Below are positions 49,422-60,441 of a DNA stretch of 64,000 nucleotides, one piece after another. How positions within the stretch are numbered: position 1 is the stretch's first letter; the number at the start of each line of letters is the position of its first letter. The DNA lies in the NCBI GenBank assembly GCA_963971425.1, contig OZ020524.1:7815845-7879844 (forward strand), given 5' to 3'. The position numbers and the translations under genes were made by a program. A model generated the notes under the pieces. That model saw nothing but the letters and a program-made list of their open reading frames with translations. It did not search any database and was not told the origin of the DNA. The DNA comes from Bryoerythrophyllum caledonicum. Taxonomy: Eukaryota > Streptophyta > Bryopsida > Pottiales > Pottiaceae.

Positions 49422-52400
49422 ATGTTGCTGAATCAGTTTAAGACCGGGAGCGTCGCGGCGGCGACGTTGGGTGCGTCTCGAGGTGGTGCGATTGTGTTGC
49501 GGAAGGTGAAGAACGTGGGTCGGCCTGAGACGGTGAGAGCGAGTTCTGCGAGCGACGCTGCGGCGTCGTCTCCTGGGTGGTTGGAGACCAATCTAGGAGG
49601 TGTGAAGAGCGTTGTGGACAAGAATCTGCGCAATGATAGCTCCAGTGCCATGGGCACCTCAGACATGGTGGAGTACAAGGGCACGGCCATCGTTGTGAAG
49701 AAGCTGAAGGTGCTGGACTTCATCGATCGCGTGGCGGACGCCCAGGATGACGCGGCCGAGCTGCTGCAGGGGAAGAAAGTCTCGATCCAGCTCTTGAGCA
49801 GCGAAATCGACCCACGTATGTAACAAGTTTCTTTGCGTCTGATCAATCGACTACGGTGAACAATTTTGTGTGTTGAGAGAACTTTGTGGTCGTTGTAGGC
49901 ACTGGCCAGGGCATGCTGAGCAAGGAGACGACCCTGGAGGGTTGGGTGAAGATCTTCGACCCGCTGACGGCGGAGCAGATCCCTTTTGAGCTGAAGTGGT
50001 CTGTGCCCAAGTCGTTCGGCGTCCCAGCCGCCATCTTCGTGCGCAACACGCACCCTAACGAGTTCCTGCTTGAGGATTTCCACATTGTGCTGCCTGACAG
50101 GAGCGTCGCGCAGTTCTTTACGAATTCGTGGGTGTTCAACACCGAGAAGACACGGCCCATTGGCCCTCGCGTGTTCTTCAACAACAAGGTACGCACGTTG
50201 TCATTAAGTCTTCATTTCCCCAAGAGTGTCCTGATTCTGATTCTAGGTTTGTACGTTAGGCTTATCTGCCACACGAGACACCTGCTGCGCTCAAGGAGCT
50301 CCGTGTCAAGGAGCTTGAAACACTCCGAGGGAACGGAACGGGCGAACGAATCATCTCGGACCGTATCTACGACTACGATTACTTCAACGATTTGGGTACC
50401 CCCGACGCTGCCGAAGGCGACCCCGAGAAGCTGAAGGAGTTGGCCAGGCCGCCTCTCGGTGGAAGCCAGGAGTATCCATTTCCGCGCAGATGCCGAACTG
50501 GCCGACCCATGTGCAAATCTGGTACGTGGTGTAATGAATCTTGTGTGCGTTGACCATGTTCTCTCGCAGTGGGAATGACAAATTTTTCGTATGCTTAGAT
50601 CCGAAGACGGAGAGCCGGTACCAGAATGTGTATGGGGAATTCTGCGTTCCGAGCGACGAGCGATACGATTACGTCAAGATGAGTGACAATAAGGCGGATC
50701 TTGTCAAAGCTGGAGGTCACATCGCCCAGTCGAAATTTGAGGTGAACGTGCTTAAGAAGACGAGCTTCGAAAGCATTGCCGATGTGAAGAAGCTTTTCGC
50801 TCCCAAGGGCGAGACCGTGGGACTCAACAACGTCTTACCTGACAAAGTTGACGTTCCTGTGAAGGACCAGCATCCTCTGCGCTTTTTGAACGAGCTGACA
50901 GCGCAGCGAGCTGATGGACAGAAGCCGAATGCCTTTCGGTTCCCCATTCCTCAAATCCTGAAGAGTATGAGCGACAACTCTTTGGCCTTCGTATCTGTCG
51001 ATTGGCTTCAATCTTTGTCATTGACTTGTGTGGTAAATTGCGTTACAGATTCTGGGACTGCGTGGCAGACCGACTCGGAGTTCGCTCGGGAGAATCTAGC
51101 AGGCTTCAACCCTATGCAGATCAAGCTCGTCACAGTGAGATTTACTTTCAGTTGACAGACTACACGGTTTCACATGTTGGTAGGGTTTGACATGAAGGTG
51201 CTTGTTGTCCACAGGAATTTCCTATGAAGAGCAAACGTGTCCCGGAAACTACATCTGCAATCACTGCGAAGCACATCGAAGACAAATTGGAAGGTTTCAC
51301 TGCTGAACAGGTATGGTGGCTTTGAAACTGCAATCTTGATGAAAATGGATACCAGATCCTTCTATTATTGACGCCTCGTCCAACTTGTAGGCGTTGGCCG
51401 AGAAGAAACTGTTCACCGTGGATCACCATGATACGTTCCTCCCGTGGGTGGAGAGTATCAACGCACATCCGGAGAGAAAGACCTATGCCTCGAGAACCCT
51501 GTTCTTCTTGTCAGCAGATGAAACTCTCAAGGTGGTTGCCATTGAGTTGGTGCTCCCCCCCATGAAGGGCGCTGACAAGGTGTCTCGTGTGTACACTCCC
51601 CCAAAGGACACGTCCAAGACGGATTACATCTGGGAGTTCGCCAAGGCTCACGTCATGAGCAACGAAATGACTGTGCATCAATCTATTAGCCATTTGTGAG
51701 TGATCATGCCCCACAGTTTTCATACTCCGCTTAGGACTGTCTCTGTGTTCTTTACTCTCACCCTATGTACCTTATGTGGGCTGCAGTACTCTCTGCCACG
51801 CGGTGACAGAACCCGCTATCATTGCCTCAAACCGTCAGCTCAGCATGCTGCACCCGGTGATGCAGCTTCTGAAGCCGCACTTTAGGCACACGCTGTTTAC
51901 CAACTCCACTGCCCGGATGAATCTTCTTCCCACCGGTGGAACCATTGAGCAGATCTACACACCTCACAAGTATGTCGTACGGATGGCGTCTGCCTTTTAC
52001 AGAGATAACTGGACATTTGAAGACAATGCGTTGCCAAAGGATCTCATCAAAAGGTACAATCAAATTTCCACCGCTAAGGTCACAGTAATAAGAAAATGTG
52101 CATACTTCCAAGTGCCTCACATTTTTGCCTTGTTCTGCAGAGGTATGGCCGAGCCTGACAGCAGTGCCAAACATGGTGTGAAGCTCGCCATTGAAGATTA
52201 CCCGTATGCATCAGATGGCCTGGAGCTCTGGTCAGCCATGAAAGCATGGCACACAGACTACATCGACACCTTCTATAAGGACGACAAGCAGGTTCAAGAG
52301 GATACTGAGCTGCAGGCATGGTGGAGCGAGTACCGGAATGTGGGCCATGGTGACAAGAAGGACGCGCCAGGATGGCTGGAGTTGGACTCCAAGGCAAACT

Positions 52401-52968
52401 TTGCAGAGATTGTTACAACGATCGTTTGGATTTGCACAGCCATGCACGCGCCCATCAACTTCGGTCAATATGACTACGCTTCGTGGATGCCTAACCATCC
52501 CACCATCACCCGCCGCCTGATTCCAGAGCAGGGCACCGAAGAATGGGCCGAGATGGAGGCCAATCCTGAAAAGTTCTGGATGAGTCTCATCTCAGACCCT
52601 GACAACACCACCACCGCCATGGCCGTATTTGAAGTTGTGGCAGCCCATGCTCCCAATGAAGAGTACATTGCCCAGCGCTCCGAAGGCTGGACGGAGAATG
52701 CTCAGGTATGTCATCCACCTCATTGCATCCGTCTCGACACTATCAGATTCCAATTGCTTAATTTCTTTTCATATCTGTGTAGGTCACGGATGCCTTCAAG
52801 CGGTACCAAGCCAGGTTGCAAGATCTTGACCAGTTGATTCAGTCACGAAATGCTGATCCCAAACTGAAAAACCGCTGCGGAGTCGGCAATTTCCCATTCC
52901 AGTTGCTGCGACCAGTCTCATCACCCGGTGTGACGGGAATGGGTGTTCCTAACAGTATCACTGTGTAG
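49422..52968 (+). CDS. LOX: Plant lipoxygenase, ten exons
   Basis: The enzyme adds oxygen to polyunsaturated fatty acids to make hydroperoxides, the start of oxylipin and jasmonate-type pathways. Exons: 49422-49815, 49899-50188, 50260-50521, 50599-50964, 51049-51134, 51215-51310, 51391-51695, 51787-52053, 52141-52705, 52783-52968. All introns are 71-91 bp, and all junctions keep frame. The product is 938 aa, plastid-LOX size; the Ala/Ser/Arg-rich N terminus looks like a transit peptide. An in-frame codon at 49389 would add 11 residues. A PLAT domain (about residues 115-240) precedes the catalytic domain with [18 protein letters not shown], HxxxxH (His594, His599), His791 and Asn795 as iron ligands. 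The last residue is Val, where plant LOX normally has Ile. Ala642 at the Coffa site predicts S stereochemistry; Ile656-Tyr657 hold the 9/13 determinant position. A TATATTTA word lies at 49257. Confidence 0.95.
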
Positions 52969-53566
52969 TTGTAAAGTTGTATGATGACGTCGATAGTACT
53001 CTTTGGCATGGAAAATATTCCTCGTACCCACAAAGTCGAAGGAAGTTAGTTGGGGGTGACGAGGTGCACAGCCTTTCTTCTTGTAACAAATGTTGAGTAC
53101 TGTAATCGGAAACAGCTGTTCACATGGCAGCTATTGGTCAAAGGGATATGCTAAAAGGACGTTCAAACTTGTTTGCCTCGTCTGCCGACCACATCCATTG
53201 TTGCAGTAACTGCTCAGTCAATCAAAATTTCGTTTATAAGCTATTGAGTTTTACAATATTGAAGGTGGTCACTGGTTGTATGTCTTCATAAAATTGTCCT
53301 TAATTGACAGAAAACTTGTCCAATGGTCTACTCTGAAAGCCAACACAACCCGGGAGAGTTGTCATTGCAAATACTGTACTTCTGACTTCTATGTTAATTT
53401 TTTCTGGCAATCTGGGAAGGGAGTGTCACAGGTATCAAAAAGGCGACGAGCAAGATAAGGAATCACATATGATCAGGCTGGGCCACCCAATCGAGGGCGC
53501 GCGTCGCATGGAATGCCTGTTGCCAGAAGAGAATGCCTGTTGCCAGAGGAGAGGACGGAGGGCTAG
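52969..53566. other. 3' flank of lipoxygenase
   Basis: Presumed 3' UTR and intergenic DNA; no gene. A 21-bp direct duplication (GAATGCCTGTTGCCAGA plus AGAG or GGAG) lies at about 53511-53552, immediately before the MITE. Confidence 0.5.
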
Positions 53567-53865
53567 GGCCAGTTTACATTACGGTGGAGAAGTCCACCGC
53601 TCATGAATTCTAGGGGAATTCTGAAATTTGATTGGCCAAGAGTGACGCTGGAGAACTTTGTGCATGGATGAAAAAATGACATGGCTGCCAATGTGGCGAC
53701 ACTTTTTGGAGGGGAGGTTCTCCGGAGGTCAAGTTTCTTGGGCGAGCTCAAAGCCTCGGACAAGAAACATGGCCTCCGGAGAACTCTCTTGCCTCAAATA
53801 ACCATGTCTTGGGCATGCATTCTTGACCGACCGGTGCACTTCTTCACCTTAGTGTAAACTGGCCC
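53567..53865. mobile_element. Harbinger/Tourist-like MITE, 299 bp
   Basis: The ends are GGGCCAGTTTACATTACGGT and, inverted, GGGCCAGTTTACACTAAGGT. The match continues to about 27 bp with three mismatches. Flanks are CTA (53564-53566) and TTA (53866-53868), an imperfect 3-bp duplication. The tip resembles the hairpin element at 7776 and, more loosely, the MITE upstream of the lipoxygenase. Confidence 0.75.
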
Positions 53866-53989
53866 TTATTGACGCGACAGAGGCCATCGTTGCACTAATG
53901 TGTAAGTGGATCACATCGGTGTACGCTCCCAGGTCCTCGAATTTTATTGAGGTCTTCAAATTTAGGTTGATGCAAAGTCAACCAGCTTA

Positions 53990-54236
53990 GGGGGCGCCTG
54001 GGGCGAATTCACTCCTGGTTGAGAGTTACCCGAGGTGGGCCCCATCTAAATTGCATGGGGTCATTTTTCTGGCCCTCTTATGTTGGGGGGTCTAGAGGCT
54101 TTTTGGATTTGTCCAAAAAAAATTGTCCAAAAAATCCAAAAAAAGCCTACATTTGACTTGTAGGGTAAATGATGGCCCTGTAGGGTATATGATGGTCGTA
54201 GGGTCAATTTGCCCTGGGCCTCGAGGGGCCACCTAG
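53990..54236. mobile_element. MITE related to the one at 27893-28172
   Basis: It shares AGTTACCCGAGGTGGGCCCC, TTGCATGGGGT, TGGCCCTCTTATGTTG, GGTCTAGAGGC and TTTTTGGATTTGTCC with the minus strand of the 27.9-kb copy. The ends GCCTGGGGCGAATTCACTCC and, inverted, GGCCCAGGGCAAATTGACCC are imperfect inverted repeats. Exact ends are uncertain. Confidence 0.6.
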
Positions 54237-55559
54237 TCTTTGGTGGTTGTCAATCCCTGGTTTCCAATCACTGAACGGATCAAGCCTATGGAATCGTACG
54301 AAGAGGGTGTGGTGCCTTATGGTCTAAGAGGTTAGGATTGGCAAACCTAAAAATTGGGAGGAGTAGTTGAGCTCCCCTATTTGGAGAACCGAAAGTCTCA
54401 ATGTAATTGGTTCAGCAGTCTCTCGACAAAGGGCTGCTTGACTGGCAAGGAAGGTTTTGCAGTTCGGGAAATGTGGAACAATGCTAAACAACAACCTTGG
54501 AATGTGGAAGAAGCGTAGAGACTAGGCGTCCAGCGAGAGGATTGGGACACATGGGCGATCCTTAGCAAAAAGTTGGAGGTGCAGGGGGAGCTGTGGTAAA
54601 GGGCAAGACACAAACGCCCGGGGTCACACGATTGGTTGGAAGTATTCGGGACTGAGCACGGTGAGACGCCCATTATCGTGCTCCAAGCTGACATGCTCTT
54701 CGGGCGAGTGGCTCTTAAACAACATGGAAGTAGGGCACATAAAGTCGGGGCCAGTACTTATTTTGTGACTGCCAGAACCAAAATTCTCATTTGCTGCCCC
54801 AATATCATAAGAGTCACTCATATCACTTTCCGGTTGGAAAGAGTGAGGGTGATGCCCTTTGCAAGGAGATTTAAAGACGACATCTTGCTCCGTTACAATA
54901 GAGTGAAGCTTCTAGAATGGGACCTGGGTAGGATCTTAGAGCACCCACACCGGGCAAGCCACTGAACACGCCAAGCGGCTACAACCCTAAATGTGGCGTA
55001 ATCTCTCTCCCACTGCAAGAAGTTTATCTGCTCCAAATTTTACAAGGATGCCAAAGAGAGAGCACTTCACACTAGCTTGGTGTGAAGGTTATAGGGATGC
55101 CAAGCAAGGACATTGACTGACCACAGAGAATTGATGGAATGGTGAAATTCCATTGTTGGCATCACAACACTTTGGCAAATCACTTCACGATATGTGGCGT
55201 AGAACTTGGTCTCAAAAGTTTTTGGGAGTTGTTAGCTTGGGACGCAGTGGAGTGACAAGCTCTGGTTGCTTAGCAACCCCCCTAACCCGTCCTATACCAA
55301 GAATTTTGGAAGGCCTCGCATTGTGCGGAGCGATGCGGATGCTCTTATGACCTGAGAACATCTCCACTGCACTGCGCCATCCCAACAAATTCCATGGAAT
55401 AGCGTAGAGCGGCAGGAAATTTCTCCTATCCGAGAGAGCATCTCGGCATTCCTGTTGACGAGCCTAGTTGGTGGCAGGCTTCTAAACGGGAGATTGTCTT
55501 GTTTCCCTGGGCACCCCACAAAGTTTGGTGTCACGCATGACTACTCCCCTACCGCCACA
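54237..55559. other. Probable upstream part of a decayed LINE, not readable
   Basis: The segment lies directly upstream of the zf-RVT-like region in the same orientation and may be its decayed reverse-transcriptase part. I cannot identify RT motifs. The frame at 54636-54965 (RRFKDDILLRYNRVKLLEW) is protein-like but unassigned. Confidence 0.3.
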
Positions 55560-56545
55560 TGGCAGCACAAAAGTGAATGCGTTAGTTGAAGTTCACTATT
55601 TGGCAAAAGGTTGGAGGTAAAAAAATATTTCCGCAAGGCAATATTGTACTGCGGCACCATCCCAGCATGCATGTTAATGTGCATCAAACAGTTGTTTTCC
55701 CAGCCCTTGATTCCCCGCTTTGGATAAATGTCCGACCGCCCAAATCAATTGCCATCTCTATTTTTCTAGGCCTTCAACGCCGTGGCATGAAAAATTCCCG
55801 GCAGGGAGGAGATGCTCTGATAGTGGTGAGTTGATGTCCTACACTACGGAATGTGGGACGTGATATCCTTCGAAGAGGACGGCCTCCTCCCGATGTGGCT
55901 AGTGTTCAGTGGCGCCAAGTCCTCCCATAAGGTTTTAAGTTTAGGTGGTCCAACATTTGGGATTCAGCAAGAGTAAGCAAAGAGGTAGAGCTCATTTGGC
56001 AACTTTGGCATAAAGTGATTGCAGTGAATCTTTGGCGACATTGAATGTTTGCTAACATTAATCCTCAGTGTATTGTTTGTACCCTAGGGGTGGCTAAAAG
56101 TGTGATCATAGGTTTTGGGTATGCACTCAAGCTTGGGATGCGTGGAATTATGCCGTGGCAATTCTTAATGCCACTAGCAATCCTGGCAAGCCAAGGTGGG
56201 CCAAATCCTCTCTCAAACAAGCAATTTTTGTCAAGAGGATGTCCCACAAATTCAAAGAGGTGAGTTGCCTTTGGCTTCTCCACAACGGAATCACGCTTTG
56301 GACCATTTGGATTGCTCACAATGACTAGGTGTTCAATCAACACAGTTGGAATGTGTACCAAGTGCAAAGCACTATTTGCCAGGGTCTTATCGATTATGGT
56401 AGAGTGGCTTGGGGGGAGAGTCGTGACGGCTAACACTGAGCAAAAGAGGCTCAAAGCGCGCACCCATTTTGATGCCAATAGGGGTTGTTTTGAGGCTGTG
56501 TGCAAAAGACAAAGGGAATTAGTGACTTGGGCTTGAGGGCTTTAG
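55560..56545 (+). pseudogene. LINE-type element, zf-RVT and 3' coding remnant
   Basis: The plus strand gives, across frames, RVSKEVELIWQLWHKVIAVNLWRH, MFANINPQCIVC, FWVCTQAWDAWNYAVAILN, LWLLHNGITLWTIWIAHND, VFNQHSWNVYQVQ, GLIDYGRVAWGES and THFDANRGCFEAV. The order (trp/His/Cys zinc region followed by the LWTIWIARND-like block) is that of the C-terminal zf-RVT region of plant LINE reverse transcriptases. Stops and frameshifts are frequent. A two-copy 34-bp repeat (TTTGGGCATGGCC, GGTGGCGTGTTTC) follows at 56561-56625. Confidence 0.55.
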
Positions 56546-56625
56546 GTTGGGTTTCCTTGGTTTTTGGGCATGGCCAGCGGTGGCGTGTTTCTTTTTGGGC
56601 ATGGCCGATGGTGGCGTGTTTCTTT

Positions 56626-57394
56626 TGTTACCAAAAGAGTTATGCCTCTTGTTACCTTAATGCCATCATAAAAAGTACCATCGTTAATTCATTGTGAAAT
56701 GATCATCTTTTGGAAAAGTGATAACTAACGTTGTCTTGATGGAAATTCTTCCATCATGTACATACAAGTATTAGTCTTTATATGTGTGGATTTTAATAAG
56801 TAAAGAGTTGGGATTAAAAGGGTTGGTCGTGGTAAGAACCACGGTTTGAGGATTTGGGCAAGTGTTAGCATTTAGGTGCTGCACCGCTCTTGTCACTGCT
56901 CAGGGGGGGTAGGTAGCGGGTTGACTGGTATTTTTCCTGCCTCACTAGCGAGCCAAGCCGTGGGCCGCCGAACCACTCGACGGGCTCGATCGGGTTCGAA
57001 CCCGGACCGGCGGCAGCCACTGACCACGGCTTTTCCAGCCAACCAAGTCCACGACTTGGCGATCAGGTTGTGTGAATCAACACCTTTATACGTCCGTACC
57101 ATCAACTATCTTACAATAAGTTTTATTTTTTAGTTTTATTTTGTTATTTTTTTTATTTTATTTATCTTGTTGGTTGGAAGGTCTAAGTTTTTAGTCTTCC
57201 AATAAATAAAAGACTAGGGGATTTTTTGTGGTTGAAAGTAGAAAGGATAAGAAAGTAATGAAGTACCTTGTGGGGTACTTTGGATAGGGTGACATGGGTT
57301 GGAGTGCCCACGTCCACTTGAGGTGGAAAAGTTGGAAAAGAGATTCCTTAGTGAGTGTGTGTGTGTGTGTGCGGGTGAGAGAGCAAGGGTTTGG
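56626..57394. other. Non-coding stretch with a TG microsatellite
   Basis: A (TG)n run of about 8 units lies at 57355-57371. A palindromic GGGTTCGAACCC at about 56993-57004 matches the tRNA B box, but no convincing A box at normal spacing was found. No gene is supported. Confidence 0.4.
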
Positions 57395-58035
57395 AGCAGA
57401 ACTTTGACTGTGTGTAACTCGTTGAGCTGGATTGCTATGGAATTGAAAATTTGTGATCTTGTTTCTTGTTTCAAGAGCTTTCCATACTCGTTTTAAATTT
57501 TGAATTCGGAGTTGTAAAAAAAAAGTTATTGAGGTTTTAATTTTGTGATAACCCGAGGCCATCCATTGAGGGGCAGAGGTTTCGAGGAGCCACAACTTTT
57601 TCTGTAGTTCTCAATTTGATTTGAGATTTTGAGGGACTGTGCGTATCTATCTTAGCTTTTTAGAAAGATATTACAATTGAGATTTGGAGTTGTGCGCAAG
57701 AAGTTATAGAGATCTGAATGAATGGGGGTAGGCAGAACTTTGATTGTCTATAACTTTTGGACAGTAGTTTGGAATTGTTTGAGAATTGGAAGGTGCGTAA
57801 ACCATGGTCATAGCTCTTCAAAAAGTTATTACAATTGAGATTTAGAGTTTTGAAGAAGAAGTTATGAGCGATTGAATATTTGGAGGGGCAGAACTTTGAA
57901 CTCGTATAACTTTTGTACAGTAGTTTAGATTGACTTGAAATTTGGAGGAGTGTTAGTTGTCTGAATTAGCTTTCCAGAGAGCTATTACACTTAGTATTTG
58001 AAATTTTGAGTCATCTGTATCACTTGTTTGAAGGT
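57395..58035. repeat. Degenerate satellite, about four units of 160-190 bp
   Basis: Recurring blocks are GCAGAACTTTGA, TATAACTTTTGNACAGTAGTTT, GAAATTTG/GAGAATTGG, TAGCTTTNNAGAAAG, TATTACAATTGAGATTTGGAG and AGAAGTTATNGAG. The unit structure resembles repeats seen in plant LTR-retrotransposon non-coding regions, but I see no LTR or polyprotein here. Confidence 0.65.
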
Positions 58036-60441
58036 TACAGCCTTGGTGAAACTTTTCCATTGTGTTTTTGAACACTTCTTTTGAGTTTCTTAGTATTTTT
58101 GAACACTTGAAGACTTTGGAGTTGAAGGATGGAAGAATTGAAGACTTGAGGCTTGAAGAGAAGAGAAGATAGAGACAAGTGTGTTGTGGCTTGTGGTCCG
58201 ATTTCTTTTTTTGTGATTCTAAGCCAGCTTTGGAGGCTAGTTGTATTTCAATTCTGTTCTTGTAAACTCTGTTGCGGCGAAGTGGGGTTAATTGCCCACA
58301 CGGTCGCGTTTATGTCGTTCCCACCGGTGAGGCACGTTTGCTGATCACCGTGTGTTTGAATTTTAGGAGCTAATCTTTCGGACGGTTTCAGCTTGTGGTA
58401 TGGCCGTCCCGTTTTACCCGTCCGAGGCCGTGGTTTCTTATCACCCACCTTTACCCTTAACCCTTTAGAACCACCACAGGATAGGCCAACGGGGAGGAGT
58501 TTGAAGACTGAAGATTGAAGACCTGAAGATTTGAAGATACGATTGGAATCCCAAGCAAACAATCTCCAGTCGCAGCCAGATTCCCTGCGAATTCTCAAGG
58601 CGCTCCCCTCTCTACACGACAACGTAGAAACATCTTAAACCAACACGGGACAGTGAAGCAACATGTAGAGCTGCACTTAAATCGCATCAGAAGACCCTAT
58701 GACCGTGGTGAGCATGAACGAACCCTGATTTGAGTGAACAATGACTTGCGATTTGGGATTTTCAGTGCGGCTAGATTGTGAGGCGGCGGCAAATCAGTAT
58801 TCAAAGTGAGCATGTGGGATTTGGTGGCTTCCTCAGAATTGTAAATGCGGCTGCTAAGTTTGGAGTTCCAAATAAAGAAACACGTTTTCAGTTGCGGCCA
58901 AGACGGTTGCAATCTAGTCGTTATCGCGGACAAGTGAGTATAAATACACGACGTCATTGTGCGGCAGTGGCAAAAATGGAAATTAAAAAACGCGGAGAGC
59001 CCAACAACAAGGTGCGGTTTAAGATCAAGAGAGCGGTGGTCGGAAGGAGGTCTGGGGCGTGCTTTCGACGACAGAGACTGAGATTCTGAAGTCGTCGTCT
59101 TACAGCTTGCTGCTTCTTCGCTGCACATGTCGCCCACCGTGGAGATCAAGAGCTCGTTTTGTGGAAAGTTTCACAACCTCCACAACTACAACTGTTTTTT
59201 CTCATTTTATAGATAGCTAGGGCACAAAAAATACTATTGAAAACTACAACTTGTTTCCAATCACAACGCCGTACGTCCATTCAAACTTAAAAGCAACGCT
59301 AACTTAGAGTGCTCTATGAAGTAATTTGCAACTCTCATGCCACGACGCGCATCGCCTACTTGACCTCTGCCTCATCTTTCGGAGCTTGCGCTTCAGCCTC
59401 CTCATATATTTCTCCTTCCACTTGGCCTTCACGATGACTGTCTCTAGAACCCCGCTCTTCCGCTGCGAGTATAAAGTTGTGGAAAGAGTGGCTTGATCGA
59501 GAACTCGTTTTGGGTGATCACGGAATCCTAGATTTGTCGGGGAATGTTGTCTAGGCTGTGCAGGACAAGGCACAACTTCTCTTGAATATATGGTATGAGT
59601 TATTGAATGTGTAAGCTTGCTCGACATGTTAGTAGAGAAATTGAATCTGGTCCAGAGGGAAATCTATGTTGCTGGACATGAAACTAAGTTAAAAATATTT
59701 TTTTCTTGACATTATTCACTGTTGACTTGCCCTTGTAGATCGATTAGTTCGTGCGACCAGCAGAAGTGTACAGTTTTGACGTGGTTACACTGCTGCGTAT
59801 CGACAGCTGAGTATCGCAAATCAGTAATGACGTTGAGTGAAGACGCTCCAGTAATGCCCATTGTTGAGTGACGACGCTGTAACGACGTTTCTGCTGCCGA
59901 CATTCACACTAGCCCACTGCCGAGTTTCTCCAGGTACTATTAGATCAGTATCGTACAAATTTCAGTCGACCAGTTTACCTTGTAAACTGATGCGCATTTT
60001 TTTTGTCATTTTTGATATGAAAGTTCACTGCTGATCATTCATGAGTTTCATGTACACCACCTTTGCAAAACTATTGTTCTGTCTTCATGTGCATGTGACT
60101 ACTATAGTCTGTGTTTAAGGTGATCATAGTTCATATGCTGTTGGATTCTTGATGGTCTTGTACTATCAAAGAGCCTTGAAATCTTCCGTATTTGACTCTT
60201 GATTTATAGGCAGCCTTCACATGATTAGAGCGGTTTTTTTCCTGCGTCTATTACCGAATGAGCGCCTTAGTATTAACCCTCTTACAAGTACATTGAGATC
60301 GATCAATGCCAACTTTGAGTACACATGATGTCAACTTTGGTGCAAATTGGTTTTGTTTTCTATTTGCAAATAGGTATGCAGGGTGTTGTTGACTTAGCAA
60401 GTCACAATGGATTTCCTGAATCACCCTGGAGTGACAACTAA
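58036..60441. other. Intergenic DNA, no supported gene
   Basis: Open frames at 58697-59149 (minus) and 58778-59089 (plus, basic) overlap each other and match no family I know. Short GACGACGCT/GACGTTG words recur at 59820-59890 and could be subterminal repeats of the downstream transposon; this is a guess. Confidence 0.35.

Noticed and set aside
56985..57010. Perfect B-box-like GGGTTCGAACCC, possible tRNA gene or SINE
   Set aside because: No A box at the usual 30-60 bp on either strand and no cloverleaf could be drawn. The palindrome alone is weak evidence.
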